This document shows, one piece after another, positions 1-8,325 of a stretch of 64,000 bases of DNA; positions within the stretch are counted from its first letter, which is position 1; every line of letters starts with the position of its first letter. Location of the stretch: NCBI RefSeq assembly GCF_002155425.1, contig NZ_MUYG01000011.1, positions 558,001-622,000 of the forward strand, given 5' to 3'. The stretch is from Erythrobacter donghaensis. Its GTDB lineage: Bacteria; Pseudomonadota; Alphaproteobacteria; Sphingomonadales; Sphingomonadaceae. The notes beneath the pieces were generated by a model. That model saw only the letters and a list, made by a program, of their open reading frames with translations. It did not search any database and had not been told where the DNA came from. A program made the translations under genes and the position numbers.

Positions 1-20
1 CGTGGGGCCCATCATCACCA

Positions 21-46
21 TATTACGTTTGCAATCAATCGTAATA
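21..46. promoter_or_regulatory. NikR-type operator, copy 1 (TATTAC-N14-GTAATA)
   Basis: A perfect inverted repeat, TATTAC at 21-26 and GTAATA at 41-46, separated by 14 bases. It ends about 60 bases before the chosen start of the first ABC transporter gene. A second site with the same half-sites and spacing lies at 2791-2816, just before the NikR-like gene. Known NikR operators in other bacteria have similar architecture (for example GTGTTAC and GTAACAC halves with 13-14 bases between). Inference: this is the operon operator bound by the NikR-like protein at 2834-3310. Confidence 0.72.
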
Positions 47-108
47 ATTCCCCATGGACAAACGCCAGGTTTGCGGGGATGCTGCGCTTGCGAAAGGACC
101 CCCGAATC

Positions 109-1194
109 ATGCTCGATCAGCTTCGCCGTGCGGCTCGTTTCCTGCTTCTTGCCTGCGCGCTGGCGGTGGCCGCCTGTTCGGGGGGCGAGGAAGAACCCGC
201 CGCACCCAAGACCGAATTCGCGATCGGCTGGTCGATCTATGCCGGTTGGATGCCCTGGCCCTATGCCCAGCAAGCCGGGATCGTGAAGAAGTGGAGCGAC
301 AAATACGGCATCGATATCAAGTTCGTGCAGGTCAACGACTACATCGAGAGCGTGAACCAGTACACCGCCGGCAAGCTGGACGGGGTGACGGTCGCCAACA
401 TGGATGCGCTCACCATTCCCGCAGCGGGCGGCAAGGACACCTCGGCGATCATCCTCGGCGACTATTCCAACGGCAATGACGCGGTGCTGCTGAAGGGCGC
501 GGACGGGGTAGCCGGGATCAAGGGCCGGCAGGTCTATCTCGCAGAGCTGTCGGTCTCGCACTACCTGCTCGCCCGCGCGCTCGAAACCAGCGGAATGAAG
601 CTGACTGACGTGAAGACGGTCAACACCTCGGATGCCGATATTGCCGCCGCCTTCTCGTCGCCCGATGTCACCGCGGCGGTGGCTTGGAACCCGCAGGTCA
701 CCACCATGAAGGGGATTGCGGGGACGAAGGTGGTGTTCACCTCGGCCGATATTCCGGGCGAGATCCTCGACCTGCTGGTGGTCGATACCGCGACGCTCAA
801 GGCCAATCCCGACTTGGGCAAGGCGCTTGCCGGGATCTGGTACGAGACCATGACGCTGATGGCGCGGCAGGATGCCGAAGGCGCAGCCGCGCGCGCCGCG
901 ATGGCGAAGCTGGCGGGCACGACCCCGGAGGCCTTCGAAGGCCAGCTCGCCACCACCTTCCTCTACACCGATCCCAAGGCGGCGGTCGCGGCGATGCAAT
1001 CGGGCGACCTGCTGACCACCATGACCCGCGTGCGCGATTTCTCCTTCGCGCAGGGCCTGTTCGGACAGGGCGCGCGCTCGGCCGATGCGGTGGGGATGGA
1101 GTTTCCGGGTGGCAAGACGCTCGGCGACAAGGCCGCGATCACGCTGCGCTTCGATCCGACCTATATGCAGATGGCCGCGGACGGGAAGCTTTAA
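109..1194 (+). CDS. ABC transporter substrate-binding lipoprotein (guanidine/urea operon)
   Basis: A 361-residue periplasmic binding protein of the NMT1/TauA-like class, resembling the family annotated as 'ABC transporter, substrate binding protein, urea carboxylase related'. The start at 109 is preferred over the in-frame ATG at 79 because it has an AAAGGA Shine-Dalgarno about ten bases upstream and gives a clean lipoprotein signal. That signal is basic RR at residues 6-7, a Leu/Ala-rich core and a lipobox ending AAC at Cys23. The mature part starts FAIGWSIYAGWMPW, typical of this solute-binding fold. It is the first gene of the operon and is followed four bases after its stop by the permease. 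Likely role: capture of guanidine, urea or a related nitrogen compound; the ligand cannot be read from the sequence. Confidence 0.88.
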   Translation: MLDQLRRAARFLLLACALAVAACSGGEEEPAAPKTEFAIGWSIYAGWMPWPYAQQAGIVKKWSDKYGIDIKFVQVNDYIESVNQYTAGKLDGVTVANMDALTIPAAGGKDTSAIILGDYSNGNDAVLLKGADGVAGIKGRQVYLAELSVSHYLLARALETSGMKLTDVKTVNTSDADIAAAFSSPDVTAAVAWNPQVTTMKGIAGTKVVFTSADIPGEILDLLVVDTATLKANPDLGKALAGIWYETMTLMARQDAEGAAARAAMAKLAGTTPEAFEGQLATTFLYTDPKAAVAAMQSGDLLTTMTRVRDFSFAQGLFGQGARSADAVGMEFPGGKTLGDKAAITLRFDPTYMQMAADGKL

Positions 1195-1198
1195 GCCG

Positions 1199-2014
1199 AT
1201 GCGCTGGGTGACAGCCCAGCCGCAGCGCAGCCGCGGGCTCATGCTCGGCGTGCTGCCGCTGCTGGTGCTGGCGCTGGCCTACATCATCGCCGCCGCCGCA
1301 CGCCATGCGGAGAACCCTGCCGACAAGATCCTGCCGCTCCCCGGCGCGATGGCGGCGGCGATGGCGGGTCTGGTGTTCGAGCCCGATCCGCTCTCGGGCC
1401 AGTATCTGTTCTGGGCCGATACGCTCGCCAGCCTGTGGCGGTTGGGGGCGGGACTGGGGATCGCGACGCTCTCGGCCCTCGTGGTCGGACTGGTGCTGGG
1501 CACGCTGCCGCCGGTCAGAAGCACGCTCGGCCCGCTGGTGACGGCGATCGCGGTGGTCCCGCCGATCGCGCTGCTGCCGATTTTGTTCATCGTTTTCGGC
1601 TTGGGCGAGACCGCCAAGGTGGCGCTGATCGTGGTCGGGGTCGCGCCGTTCATGATCCGTGACGTCGCCGGCCACATCGGCGCTTTGCCCCGTGAGCAGG
1701 TGATCAAGGCGCTGACGCTCGGCGCGAATTCGTGGGGCGTGATGCTGCGCGTTGCGCTGCCCCAGGCAATGCCGCGCCTGATCGAGGCCCTGCGCCTCTC
1801 GCTCGGCCCTGCATGGGTATTCCTGATCTCGGCCGAGGCGATCGCTGCCGATGTCGGCCTCGGCTACCGCATCTTCCTCGTGCGGCGCTACCTCGCGATG
1901 GACGTGATCCTGCCCTACGTGGTGTGGATCGCGCTGTTGGCGGTGGTGATGGACTTCGCGCTCACGCAGGCCAGCCGCCGGTTGTTCGGCTGGGCCCATG
2001 CAGGGGCGCACTGA
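1199..2014 (+). CDS. ABC transporter permease (guanidine/urea operon)
   Basis: A 271-residue inner-membrane permease of the binding-protein-dependent (BPD_transp_1, SsuC/TauC-like) family. About six hydrophobic segments are visible. Near residues 175-195 is the cytoplasmic EAA-type loop (ALTLGANSW...LPQAMP), which docks on the ATPase. The ATG at 1199 is chosen because it follows the binding-protein stop by four bases; an in-frame upstream ATG at 1085 would overlap the previous gene by over 100 bases. It would form the channel for the solute delivered by the protein at 109-1194 and is energised by the ATPase at 2018. Confidence 0.9.
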   Translation: MRWVTAQPQRSRGLMLGVLPLLVLALAYIIAAAARHAENPADKILPLPGAMAAAMAGLVFEPDPLSGQYLFWADTLASLWRLGAGLGIATLSALVVGLVLGTLPPVRSTLGPLVTAIAVVPPIALLPILFIVFGLGETAKVALIVVGVAPFMIRDVAGHIGALPREQVIKALTLGANSWGVMLRVALPQAMPRLIEALRLSLGPAWVFLISAEAIAADVGLGYRIFLVRRYLAMDVILPYVVWIALLAVVMDFALTQASRRLFGWAHAGAH

Positions 2015-2017
2015 GCC

Positions 2018-2821
2018 ATGCTGACCTTGCGCAACGTCTGGGTCGAATATGGCGATAAGGTCGTGCTCGAGCGGATTTCGCTCGATATCGCCAAGGGGTC
2101 CTTCGTCTCGATCATCGGGCCATCGGGGGCGGGCAAGAGCAGCCTCTTGCGCCTGATCCTCGGGCAGGAGCAGCCGACGCGCGGGCGTATCAGCCTTGAC
2201 GGGGCGCTGCTGCCGGAGGAATGCGGGCCCGACCGCGGCGTGGTGTTCCAGCGCTATTCGGTCTTCCCGCATCTTACCGTGCTGGGCAATGTGCTGCTCG
2301 GGCTGGAATTCGGCGCATCGCCCTTCACGGCGCGCCTGTTCGGCAGCGCCCGCCGCGCCGCGCGGGCCGAGGCGGAGGCGATGCTGGAACAGGTGGGGCT
2401 GGCCGATAGCGCGCAGCTTTATCCGGCGCAGATGTCGGGCGGGATGCAGCAGCGCCTCGCCATCGCGCAAGCGCTGATCAAGCGGCCCCGCATCCTGCTG
2501 CTCGATGAGCCCTTCGGCGCGCTCGACCCCGGTATCCGCGCCGATATGCACACGCTCATCACCCGGTTGTGGCGCGAGCATGGGCTGACCATCATCATGG
2601 TGACGCACGACATCAAGGAGGCTTTCAGCCTCGGCACCCGCGTGCTCACGCTCGACAAGCGCCGCCACGATCCGCACGCGCCGCACCGCTACGGGGCAGG
2701 TGTGGTCTATGACCTCGAACTGACCCGCAAGCAGGCGGTGAGTGACGAGACCGAAGCGGCGGAGATGGCTGCCGGTATCGCGGCCGCTGGTATTACGATT
2801 GACACAGTTGGTAATAATTGA
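2018..2821 (+). CDS. ABC transporter ATP-binding protein (guanidine/urea operon)
   Basis: A 267-residue cytosolic ATPase of the nitrate/taurine/urea-type import class. Walker A is GPSGAGKSS at residues 34-42. The signature loop is MSGGMQQRLAIAQAL in the middle of the protein, followed by Walker B ILLLDEPFGALDP and the switch histidine in MVTHD. The start follows the permease stop by three bases. The last codons of the gene contain the second TATTAC-N14-GTAATA operator (2791-2816). The C-terminal tail beyond the fold, about 50 residues, is longer than needed for the ATPase core and has no motif I recognise. Confidence 0.92.
   Translation: MLTLRNVWVEYGDKVVLERISLDIAKGSFVSIIGPSGAGKSSLLRLILGQEQPTRGRISLDGALLPEECGPDRGVVFQRYSVFPHLTVLGNVLLGLEFGASPFTARLFGSARRAARAEAEAMLEQVGLADSAQLYPAQMSGGMQQRLAIAQALIKRPRILLLDEPFGALDPGIRADMHTLITRLWREHGLTIIMVTHDIKEAFSLGTRVLTLDKRRHDPHAPHRYGAGVVYDLELTRKQAVSDETEAAEMAAGIAAAGITIDTVGNN
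2791..2816. promoter_or_regulatory. NikR-type operator, copy 2, inside the end of the ATPase gene
   Basis: TATTAC at 2791-2796 and GTAATA at 2811-2816 with 14 bases between, the same half-sites and spacing as the site at 21-46. The matching bases continue outward on the right (TAATAATT in both). It begins 43 bases before the start of the NikR-like gene. Inference: autoregulation of that gene, or an internal promoter for the downstream enzymes. Confidence 0.68.
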
Positions 2822-2833
2822 AATGGTCTGCGC

Positions 2834-3310
2834 ATGAGCACTTCCGAGCCTTCCCGCCTTGCTCGCCTTTCGATGAGCCTGCCGGCCGAGCTGTTCCGCC
2901 AGCTCGACATGATGGTGGAGGAACGCGGGCTGCCCTCGCGCTCGCAGCTGATCGCCGAACTGATCCGCCATGCGCTTGCCGAGCATGAAGCGCTGACCCG
3001 CCCGGACGAGACGCTCGCGGGCACGATCACCATCGTCTATGCTGGAGGCGGTGGCAGGGTGCGCCAGCAACTCGCTGAAACGCAGGTGGATTATCTGAAG
3101 GAGGTGATCTCCTCGCAGCACGTTTTCCTCGAGGAAGACCAGTCGCTCGAGGTGTTGCTGGTGCAGGGCCCGGCGGTGCGGCTGAAGCAGCTCTGCGATG
3201 CGCTGCGCAAGATCCGGGGCGTGCAGCAATTGCAGCTCGTCACCACCACCGCGCTGCTCCCGCCGCTGCACGAGCAGGATGCAAGCCCTGCGCAGGAGGC
3301 CGCCGAATGA
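2834..3310 (+). CDS. NikR-like ribbon-helix-helix regulator lacking most nickel ligands
   Basis: A 158-residue CopG/NikR-type transcription factor. The N-terminal ribbon-helix-helix (residues about 9-50) begins RLSMSLPAELFRQLD and is followed by an ACT-like ligand domain (about 62-140). A gapless alignment by eye to E. coli NikR places Val85, His96, Phe98 and Ser104 where NikR has its nickel ligands His76, His87, His89 and Cys95. Only one of four ligands is therefore kept. The protein also has an unusual GGGG stretch at 71-74 and an acidic C-terminal tail. Its gene sits between the transporter and the enzymes and its stop overlaps the next start by four bases. Two NikR-like palindromes flank the transporter genes. 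Inference: a repressor of this operon that senses something other than nickel through the normal site. Confidence 0.85.
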   Translation: MSTSEPSRLARLSMSLPAELFRQLDMMVEERGLPSRSQLIAELIRHALAEHEALTRPDETLAGTITIVYAGGGGRVRQQLAETQVDYLKEVISSQHVFLEEDQSLEVLLVQGPAVRLKQLCDALRKIRGVQQLQLVTTTALLPPLHEQDASPAQEAAE

Positions 3311-4128
3311 GCGGCACCGCTGATCCCAAGTCGGCGCGTGAACACGCCCGCGCGCAAGGCGGGACGCGGGTCGAGACCATGCCGGTGCTGCCTCCGGTCG
3401 CCGACGACTTGCCTAACGGTGTCGCGCCGGAAGACCTCGTCTGGGAGGAGACCGTCGCCCCCGGCGGCTACACCTCGCGCCGGATCGCGCGCGGCACGCG
3501 GCTGCGGCTGATCGACAAAGCAGGGGATGCCTGCGCGAGCCTCAATATCTTCAACGCCGAAATGCCGACCGAGCGGCTGAATGTCGCCGATACGGTGAAG
3601 GTGCAGTGGAACGCCTATCTGGGCGAAGGCAAGCTGTTGCTGAGCGACATGGGCCGGGTGCTGGCGAGCATTCTGGAAGACGGCTCGGGGACGCATGACA
3701 CCTTCTGCGGTGTCTCAAATGCCGCCAGCAACCTGCGGAAATATGGCGAGGGTCGCAATTCGGGTGCTTACCCCAACGGGCGCGACCGGCTGATCCTCGG
3801 CGCGGCCAAGCATGGGCTGACGCGCCGCGATGTCCATCCGGCGATAAACCTGTTCAAGGGCACTAAGATCGAGGCCGATGGCGGCATCACCCCCCTTATC
3901 GGCCCATTCGACGCAGGCCGCGCCGTGCTGCTGCGCGCCGAGATGGAGGTGATCCTCGTGATCGCAAACTGCCCCCACGTGCTCGACCCGCGCCCCGGAT
4001 ACCATTCGACCCCGCTGCGAGTCACCGCGTGGCGTGGCCCGATCACTCCACACGAAGACCCCGTGCGCAATGCCACGCCAGAAGGGCAGCGCGCCTTCCT
4101 CAACACCGAGGATTACTACCGCCGCTAA
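3307..4128 (+). CDS. DUF1989 protein, urea carboxylase-associated protein 2 type (carboxyguanidine deiminase subunit)
   Basis: A 273-residue DUF1989 protein. Members next to biotin carboxylases were first called urea carboxylase-associated proteins and were later shown in guanidine-using bacteria to form the CgiAB carboxyguanidine deiminase, which turns carboxyguanidine into allophanate and ammonia. Family features seen are GDACASLNIFNA near residue 75, GTHDTFCG near residue 137 (a likely metal/active-site His-Cys region), and an ANCPHVLDP motif near 225. The N-terminus carries about 40 extra residues with low complexity. It overlaps the regulator gene by four bases. Assignment to the UAAP2 branch rests on length and gene order, so the exact subunit name is not certain. 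Confidence 0.85.
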   Translation: MSGTADPKSAREHARAQGGTRVETMPVLPPVADDLPNGVAPEDLVWEETVAPGGYTSRRIARGTRLRLIDKAGDACASLNIFNAEMPTERLNVADTVKVQWNAYLGEGKLLLSDMGRVLASILEDGSGTHDTFCGVSNAASNLRKYGEGRNSGAYPNGRDRLILGAAKHGLTRRDVHPAINLFKGTKIEADGGITPLIGPFDAGRAVLLRAEMEVILVIANCPHVLDPRPGYHSTPLRVTAWRGPITPHEDPVRNATPEGQRAFLNTEDYYRR

Positions 4129-4150
4129 CCCCTTCGTCCAAAGGCAAAAC

Positions 4151-4786
4151 ATGACCGACGATCCGGCCCTCTCCGGCCTTTCCGGCTCCATCGTCCACGA
4201 CGAAATCGTGCCCGCCCGCGCGCCGTGGCTGCACCATGTCCGCAAGGGCGAGGTGCTGCGAATCGTCGATGTCGAGGGCAATCAGGCGGTCGATTTCCTG
4301 ATCTACGCCGCAGCCGACGATGCCGAGCGTTACTCCGCACAGGACACGGTGGCGGCGCAGGGCAACCTGTTCCTGCGCACGGGCACCGTGCTGCTCTCGA
4401 ACGAGGGCAACCCGCTGATGACCATCGTCGACAGCGCGGTCGAATATCACGATACCATCGGCGGCGCCTGTTCTTGCGAATCCAACACCTTGCGCTATGG
4501 ACATCATACCAGGCATCAACACGCCTGCGTCGACAATTTCCTTGAAGCGAACCTCACCCAAGGGCGCGGCAAGCGCGATATCGTCTCGAACATCAACTTC
4601 TTCATGAACGTGCCGGTCGAGGATGACGGGACGCTCGGCATCGTCGACGGCATCTCGGCGCCGGGCCTGACGGTGGACCTGCGCGCGGAGATGGACGTGA
4701 TCGTCGTCGTCTCCAACTGTCCGCAGATCAACAATCCCTGCAACGGATTCAACCCCACGCCGGTGCGGATGATCGTTGCGGCATGA
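4151..4786 (+). CDS. DUF1989 protein, urea carboxylase-associated protein 1 type (carboxyguanidine deiminase subunit)
   Basis: A 211-residue paralogue of the preceding protein and its presumed partner in a heteromeric carboxyguanidine deiminase. Shared motifs are GNQAVDFLIY, HDTIGGACSCES (the paralogue has HDTFCG) and SNCPQINNPCNGFNPTPVR, where cysteines and histidine probably bind the metal or form the active site. The ATG at 4151 has AAAGG eight bases upstream and leaves a 22-base gap after the previous gene. Its TGA overlaps the carboxylase ATG by four bases, which suggests translational coupling. The partnership and substrate are taken from characterised homologues and were not shown here. 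Confidence 0.87.
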   Translation: MTDDPALSGLSGSIVHDEIVPARAPWLHHVRKGEVLRIVDVEGNQAVDFLIYAAADDAERYSAQDTVAAQGNLFLRTGTVLLSNEGNPLMTIVDSAVEYHDTIGGACSCESNTLRYGHHTRHQHACVDNFLEANLTQGRGKRDIVSNINFFMNVPVEDDGTLGIVDGISAPGLTVDLRAEMDVIVVVSNCPQINNPCNGFNPTPVRMIVAA

Positions 4787-7700
4787 GTTTCGATACCGTC
4801 CTCATCGCGAACCGGGGCGCGATTGCGGCGCGGATCATCCGCACCGCGCGCGGGATGGGGCTCAGGACGGTGGCGGTCTATTCCGAGGCCGACGCGGGCT
4901 CGCTCCATGTCAGCGCGGCGGACGAAGCAGTGTGCATCGGGCCGGGGCCGGCGGCGCAGAGCTATCTGAATGTCGAGGCGATCCTCGCAGCGGCCAAGGC
5001 GACGGGGGCAGGGGCGATCCATCCGGGCTACGGCTTCCTCGCCGAGAATGCCGACTTTGCGGAAGCCTGCGCGGCGGCGGGGATCGCATTCATCGGACCG
5101 ACGCCGGAGAATATCCGCACTTTCGGCCTCAAGCACTCTGCCCGCGCGCTGGCGAAGGCGCACGGCCTGCCACTCGCGCCCGGCACCGATCTGCTGACCG
5201 GCGAGGACGCGGCGGCGGAGGCAGCGGCGCGGATCGGCTATCCGGTGATGCTCAAGGCCACCGCTGGGGGCGGCGGCATCGGGATGCGGGTGTGCGAGAC
5301 CGAGGCGCAAGTGCGCGAGGGGTTCGCCGCCGTGGTGCGTCAGGGCGAGGCGAGCTTCGGCGATGCGGGCGTGTTCCTCGAACGCTACATCCTCCGCGCG
5401 CGCCATATCGAAGTGCAGATCTTCGGCGATGGCAAGGGCCGCGTCATGGCGCTGGGAGAGCGCGACTGCTCGCTCCAGCGGCGCAACCAGAAGGTCGTTG
5501 AGGAGGCCCCCGCGCCCTGCCTCTCCGACACCAAGCGCGCCGAGCTGATTGCCGCCGCCGTCCGGCTCGGCGAGGCGGCGGGATACCTGTCAGCAGGCAC
5601 CGTGGAATTCCTCTACGATGCGCAGCGCGAGGACTTCTTCTTCCTCGAGATGAACACCCGCCTTCAGGTCGAACACGGTGTCACCGAGGAAGTGTTGGGG
5701 ATCGATCTGGTCGCATGGATGATCCGCGGCGCGGCGGGCGATTTCACGATGCTCGATGCCCCCGCGCCGAGGCCGCACGGCCATTCCGTGCAGGTGCGGC
5801 TCTACGCCGAGGATCCGGGACAGGACTATCGCCCCACCACCGGCACGCTCACCAATGTCGCCTTTCCCGAAGGCATTCGCGCCGAGACCTGGGTGATGGC
5901 GGGCAGCGAGGTCAGCGCCTTTTACGACCCGATGCTGGCGAAGCTGATCACCCACGCCGATACCCGCGAGGATGCGATTGCGGCGATGCAGGCGGCGCTC
6001 GACCATTCCCGAATCGACGGGATCGAGACCAACCTGCGCTGGCTGCGGGAGGTTGTCCGGCAAGAGGGCTTCACCAGCGGCAATGTCTCCACCAGACTGC
6101 TCGAAGGCGTGAACTACCGGCGCCACGCGATCCGCGTGATCGCCGGCGGCACCGCCACGTCGGTACAGGACTGGCCGGGGCGGCTCGGGCTCTGGAACGT
6201 GGGCGTGCCGCCTAGCGGCCCGATGGATGACCTGAGCTTCCGCACCGGCAACCGCATCCTCGGCAACCCCGAGGGCACGGCCGGGCTGGAGGTCACCGCC
6301 AGCGGCCCGACTCTGCTGTTCGAGAGCGATGCGACCATCTACCTTGCCGGTGCGGATTTCGGGGCGACGCTCGATGGCGTGGCGGTGCCGCGCGGTGAAG
6401 CGCTCCGCATCCACGCCGGGCAGACCCTCGCCATGGGGCGGGCCAGCGGCGGGGGGATGCGCGGCTATATCCTGATCGCGGGCGGGCTGGATGTGGTGCC
6501 CTATCTCGGCTCGGCGGCAACCTTCACCCTCGGCCAGTTCGGCGGCCATGCGGCGCGCGGGTTGGTGGCGGGCGATGTGCTGCATCTGGGCGACGGCCCG
6601 ACCAGCGCGCCCGAACCCGCAGCGCTCCCCGCGCTCACCCGAACATGGGAGCTGCGCGTCCTCTACGGCCCCCACGGCGCGCCCGATTTCTTCACCGAGG
6701 GCGACATCGCCCGCTTTCTCGAAGCCGAGTGGCAGGTGCACTACAACTCCAATCGCACCGGGGTGCGCCTCGTCGGCCCCAAGCCCGAATGGGCGCGGCG
6801 TGACGGGGGGGAGGCGGGGCTGCACCCCTCGAACATCCACGACAACGCCTACGCCATCGGCGCAGTCGATTTCACCGGGGACATGCCGATCATCCTCGGG
6901 CCGGACGGGCCGTCGCTGGGCGGCTTCGTCTGCCCCTTCACTGTGATCGCCGACGACCGGTGGAAGATCGGCCAGCTGAGCCCCGATGACCGGGTGCGCT
7001 TCGTGCCCGTAAGCATTGCCGACACCGCCGTGCCGCGCCCCATCGCCGACCTTTCGCCGATCCTCGCCGAATTCCCCGCGACAAGCTGCCGCCCGCGCAC
7101 CACATATCGCCAGCAGGGCGACCGCAACATCCTTGTCGAATATGGCGAGATCGTGCTCGACATCGAGCTGCGCATCCGCATCCATGCGCTGATGCAGGCG
7201 CTGGAGGCAATGGCACTCCCCGGCGTGATCGACATCACCCCGGGCATCCGCTCGCTGCAATTGCATTTCGACGGCGAGCGGCTCGATCAGGCCCGCGCGC
7301 TTGCCGCCTTGCAGCAGGCCGAGGCGGCGATGGGCGACCTTGCCGACTTCGAGGCGCCCTCGCGGATCGTCCATCTGCCGCTGAGCTGGCGCGACCCGGC
7401 AATCGCGGAGACCATCGCCAAATATGTCGGCACCGTGCGCGACGATGCGCCGTGGTGCCCCGACAATATCGAGTTCATTCGCCGCATCAACGGCCTGCCC
7501 GACACGCAGGCGGTGGAAGACCTGATCTTCGATGCGAGCTACCTCGTGCTCGGGCTGGGAGACGTCTATCTCGGCGCGCCGGTCGCGACCCCGGTCGATC
7601 CGCGACACCGGCTTGTCACCACCAAATACAACCCCGCGCGCACTTGGACGCCGCCTAATGTGGTGGGGATCGGCGGGGCCTATATGTGCATCTACGGCAT

Positions 7701-8325
7701 GGAAGGCCCGGGCGGCTACCAGCTGTTCGGGCGCACCATTCAGGTCTGGAACACGCACCGTCAGACACAGGACTTTACCGAGGGCAAGCCGTGGCTGCTG
7801 CGGTTCTTCGACCAGATCCGTTTCTTCCCTGTCAGCGCCGAGGAGCTTGTCGAATGGCGGCGCGACTTCCCGCATGGGCGGCGCGCGATCCGGGTCGAGG
7901 AGACCACCTTCCGCCTCGCCCATTACCGCGCCTTCCTCGCCGACAACGCCGCCAGCATCGCCGAATTCGAGAGCACCCGTCAGGCTGCCTTCGATGCCGA
8001 GCGCGCCGCGTGGGAGGCGAGCGGCGAGTTCGACCGGGTGAGCGAACTGCTCGGGGCGGAGGACGGGACAGGCGATGCCGCCGCCATCGACGTTCCCGAA
8101 GGCGCGGACCTGATCGAGGCGCCCTTTGGCGGAAGCGTGTGGAAGATGCTGGTCAGCCCCGGCGATGCGGTGGTGGAGGGCGATGTGATCGCGGTGATTG
8201 AGGCGATGAAGATGGAATGTCCGTTCGAGGCCCCTGCCAGCGGCACAGTGGAGGCCGTCTATATCGGCGAGGGCCAGTCGCTCGCCCCCGGCGCGCCGAT
8301 GCTGGCGCTGAGGAGGGCCTCGTGA
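4783..8325 (+). CDS. uca: Urea carboxylase / guanidine carboxylase (biotin enzyme)
   Basis: A 1180-residue three-part biotin-dependent carboxylase. The N-terminal biotin carboxylase (about 1-445) starts FDTVLIANRGAIAARIIR and carries an EMNTRLQVEH ATP-grasp motif. The middle carboxyltransferase part (about 450-1040) has KipA/KipI-like folds, including a GIGGAYMCIYGMEGPGGYQ substrate-site stretch. The C-terminal carrier domain ends with EAMKMECP, making Lys1143 the biotin site. The enzyme uses ATP and bicarbonate to carboxylate urea to allophanate or guanidine to carboxyguanidine. The two adjacent DUF1989 genes favour guanidine, because a pure urea pathway does not need them. It overlaps the next gene by four bases. 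Length is normal for bacterial members. Confidence 0.93.
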   Translation: MSFDTVLIANRGAIAARIIRTARGMGLRTVAVYSEADAGSLHVSAADEAVCIGPGPAAQSYLNVEAILAAAKATGAGAIHPGYGFLAENADFAEACAAAGIAFIGPTPENIRTFGLKHSARALAKAHGLPLAPGTDLLTGEDAAAEAAARIGYPVMLKATAGGGGIGMRVCETEAQVREGFAAVVRQGEASFGDAGVFLERYILRARHIEVQIFGDGKGRVMALGERDCSLQRRNQKVVEEAPAPCLSDTKRAELIAAAVRLGEAAGYLSAGTVEFLYDAQREDFFFLEMNTRLQVEHGVTEEVLGIDLVAWMIRGAAGDFTMLDAPAPRPHGHSVQVRLYAEDPGQDYRPTTGTLTNVAFPEGIRAETWVMAGSEVSAFYDPMLAKLITHADTREDAIAAMQAALDHSRIDGIETNLRWLREVVRQEGFTSGNVSTRLLEGVNYRRHAIRVIAGGTATSVQDWPGRLGLWNVGVPPSGPMDDLSFRTGNRILGNPEGTAGLEVTASGPTLLFESDATIYLAGADFGATLDGVAVPRGEALRIHAGQTLAMGRASGGGMRGYILIAGGLDVVPYLGSAATFTLGQFGGHAARGLVAGDVLHLGDGPTSAPEPAALPALTRTWELRVLYGPHGAPDFFTEGDIARFLEAEWQVHYNSNRTGVRLVGPKPEWARRDGGEAGLHPSNIHDNAYAIGAVDFTGDMPIILGPDGPSLGGFVCPFTVIADDRWKIGQLSPDDRVRFVPVSIADTAVPRPIADLSPILAEFPATSCRPRTTYRQQGDRNILVEYGEIVLDIELRIRIHALMQALEAMALPGVIDITPGIRSLQLHFDGERLDQARALAALQQAEAAMGDLADFEAPSRIVHLPLSWRDPAIAETIAKYVGTVRDDAPWCPDNIEFIRRINGLPDTQAVEDLIFDASYLVLGLGDVYLGAPVATPVDPRHRLVTTKYNPARTWTPPNVVGIGGAYMCIYGMEGPGGYQLFGRTIQVWNTHRQTQDFTEGKPWLLRFFDQIRFFPVSAEELVEWRRDFPHGRRAIRVEETTFRLAHYRAFLADNAASIAEFESTRQAAFDAERAAWEASGEFDRVSELLGAEDGTGDAAAIDVPEGADLIEAPFGGSVWKMLVSPGDAVVEGDVIAVIEAMKMECPFEAPASGTVEAVYIGEGQSLAPGAPMLALRRAS

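Noticed and set aside
1..108. Guanidine-I (ykkC), -II or -III riboswitch before the guanidine/urea operon
   Set aside because: The conserved ykkC core and the paired ACGR hairpins were not found; the space before the first gene is short and holds the NikR-type palindrome.
1139..3271. A 710-codon frame on the minus strand
   Set aside because: It is the antisense shadow of the transporter and regulator genes, rich in Arg/His/Gln with no domain; typical for GC-rich DNA.
5590..7923. A 777-codon frame on the minus strand
   Set aside because: It lies fully antisense to the clearly functional carboxylase gene and has shadow composition.
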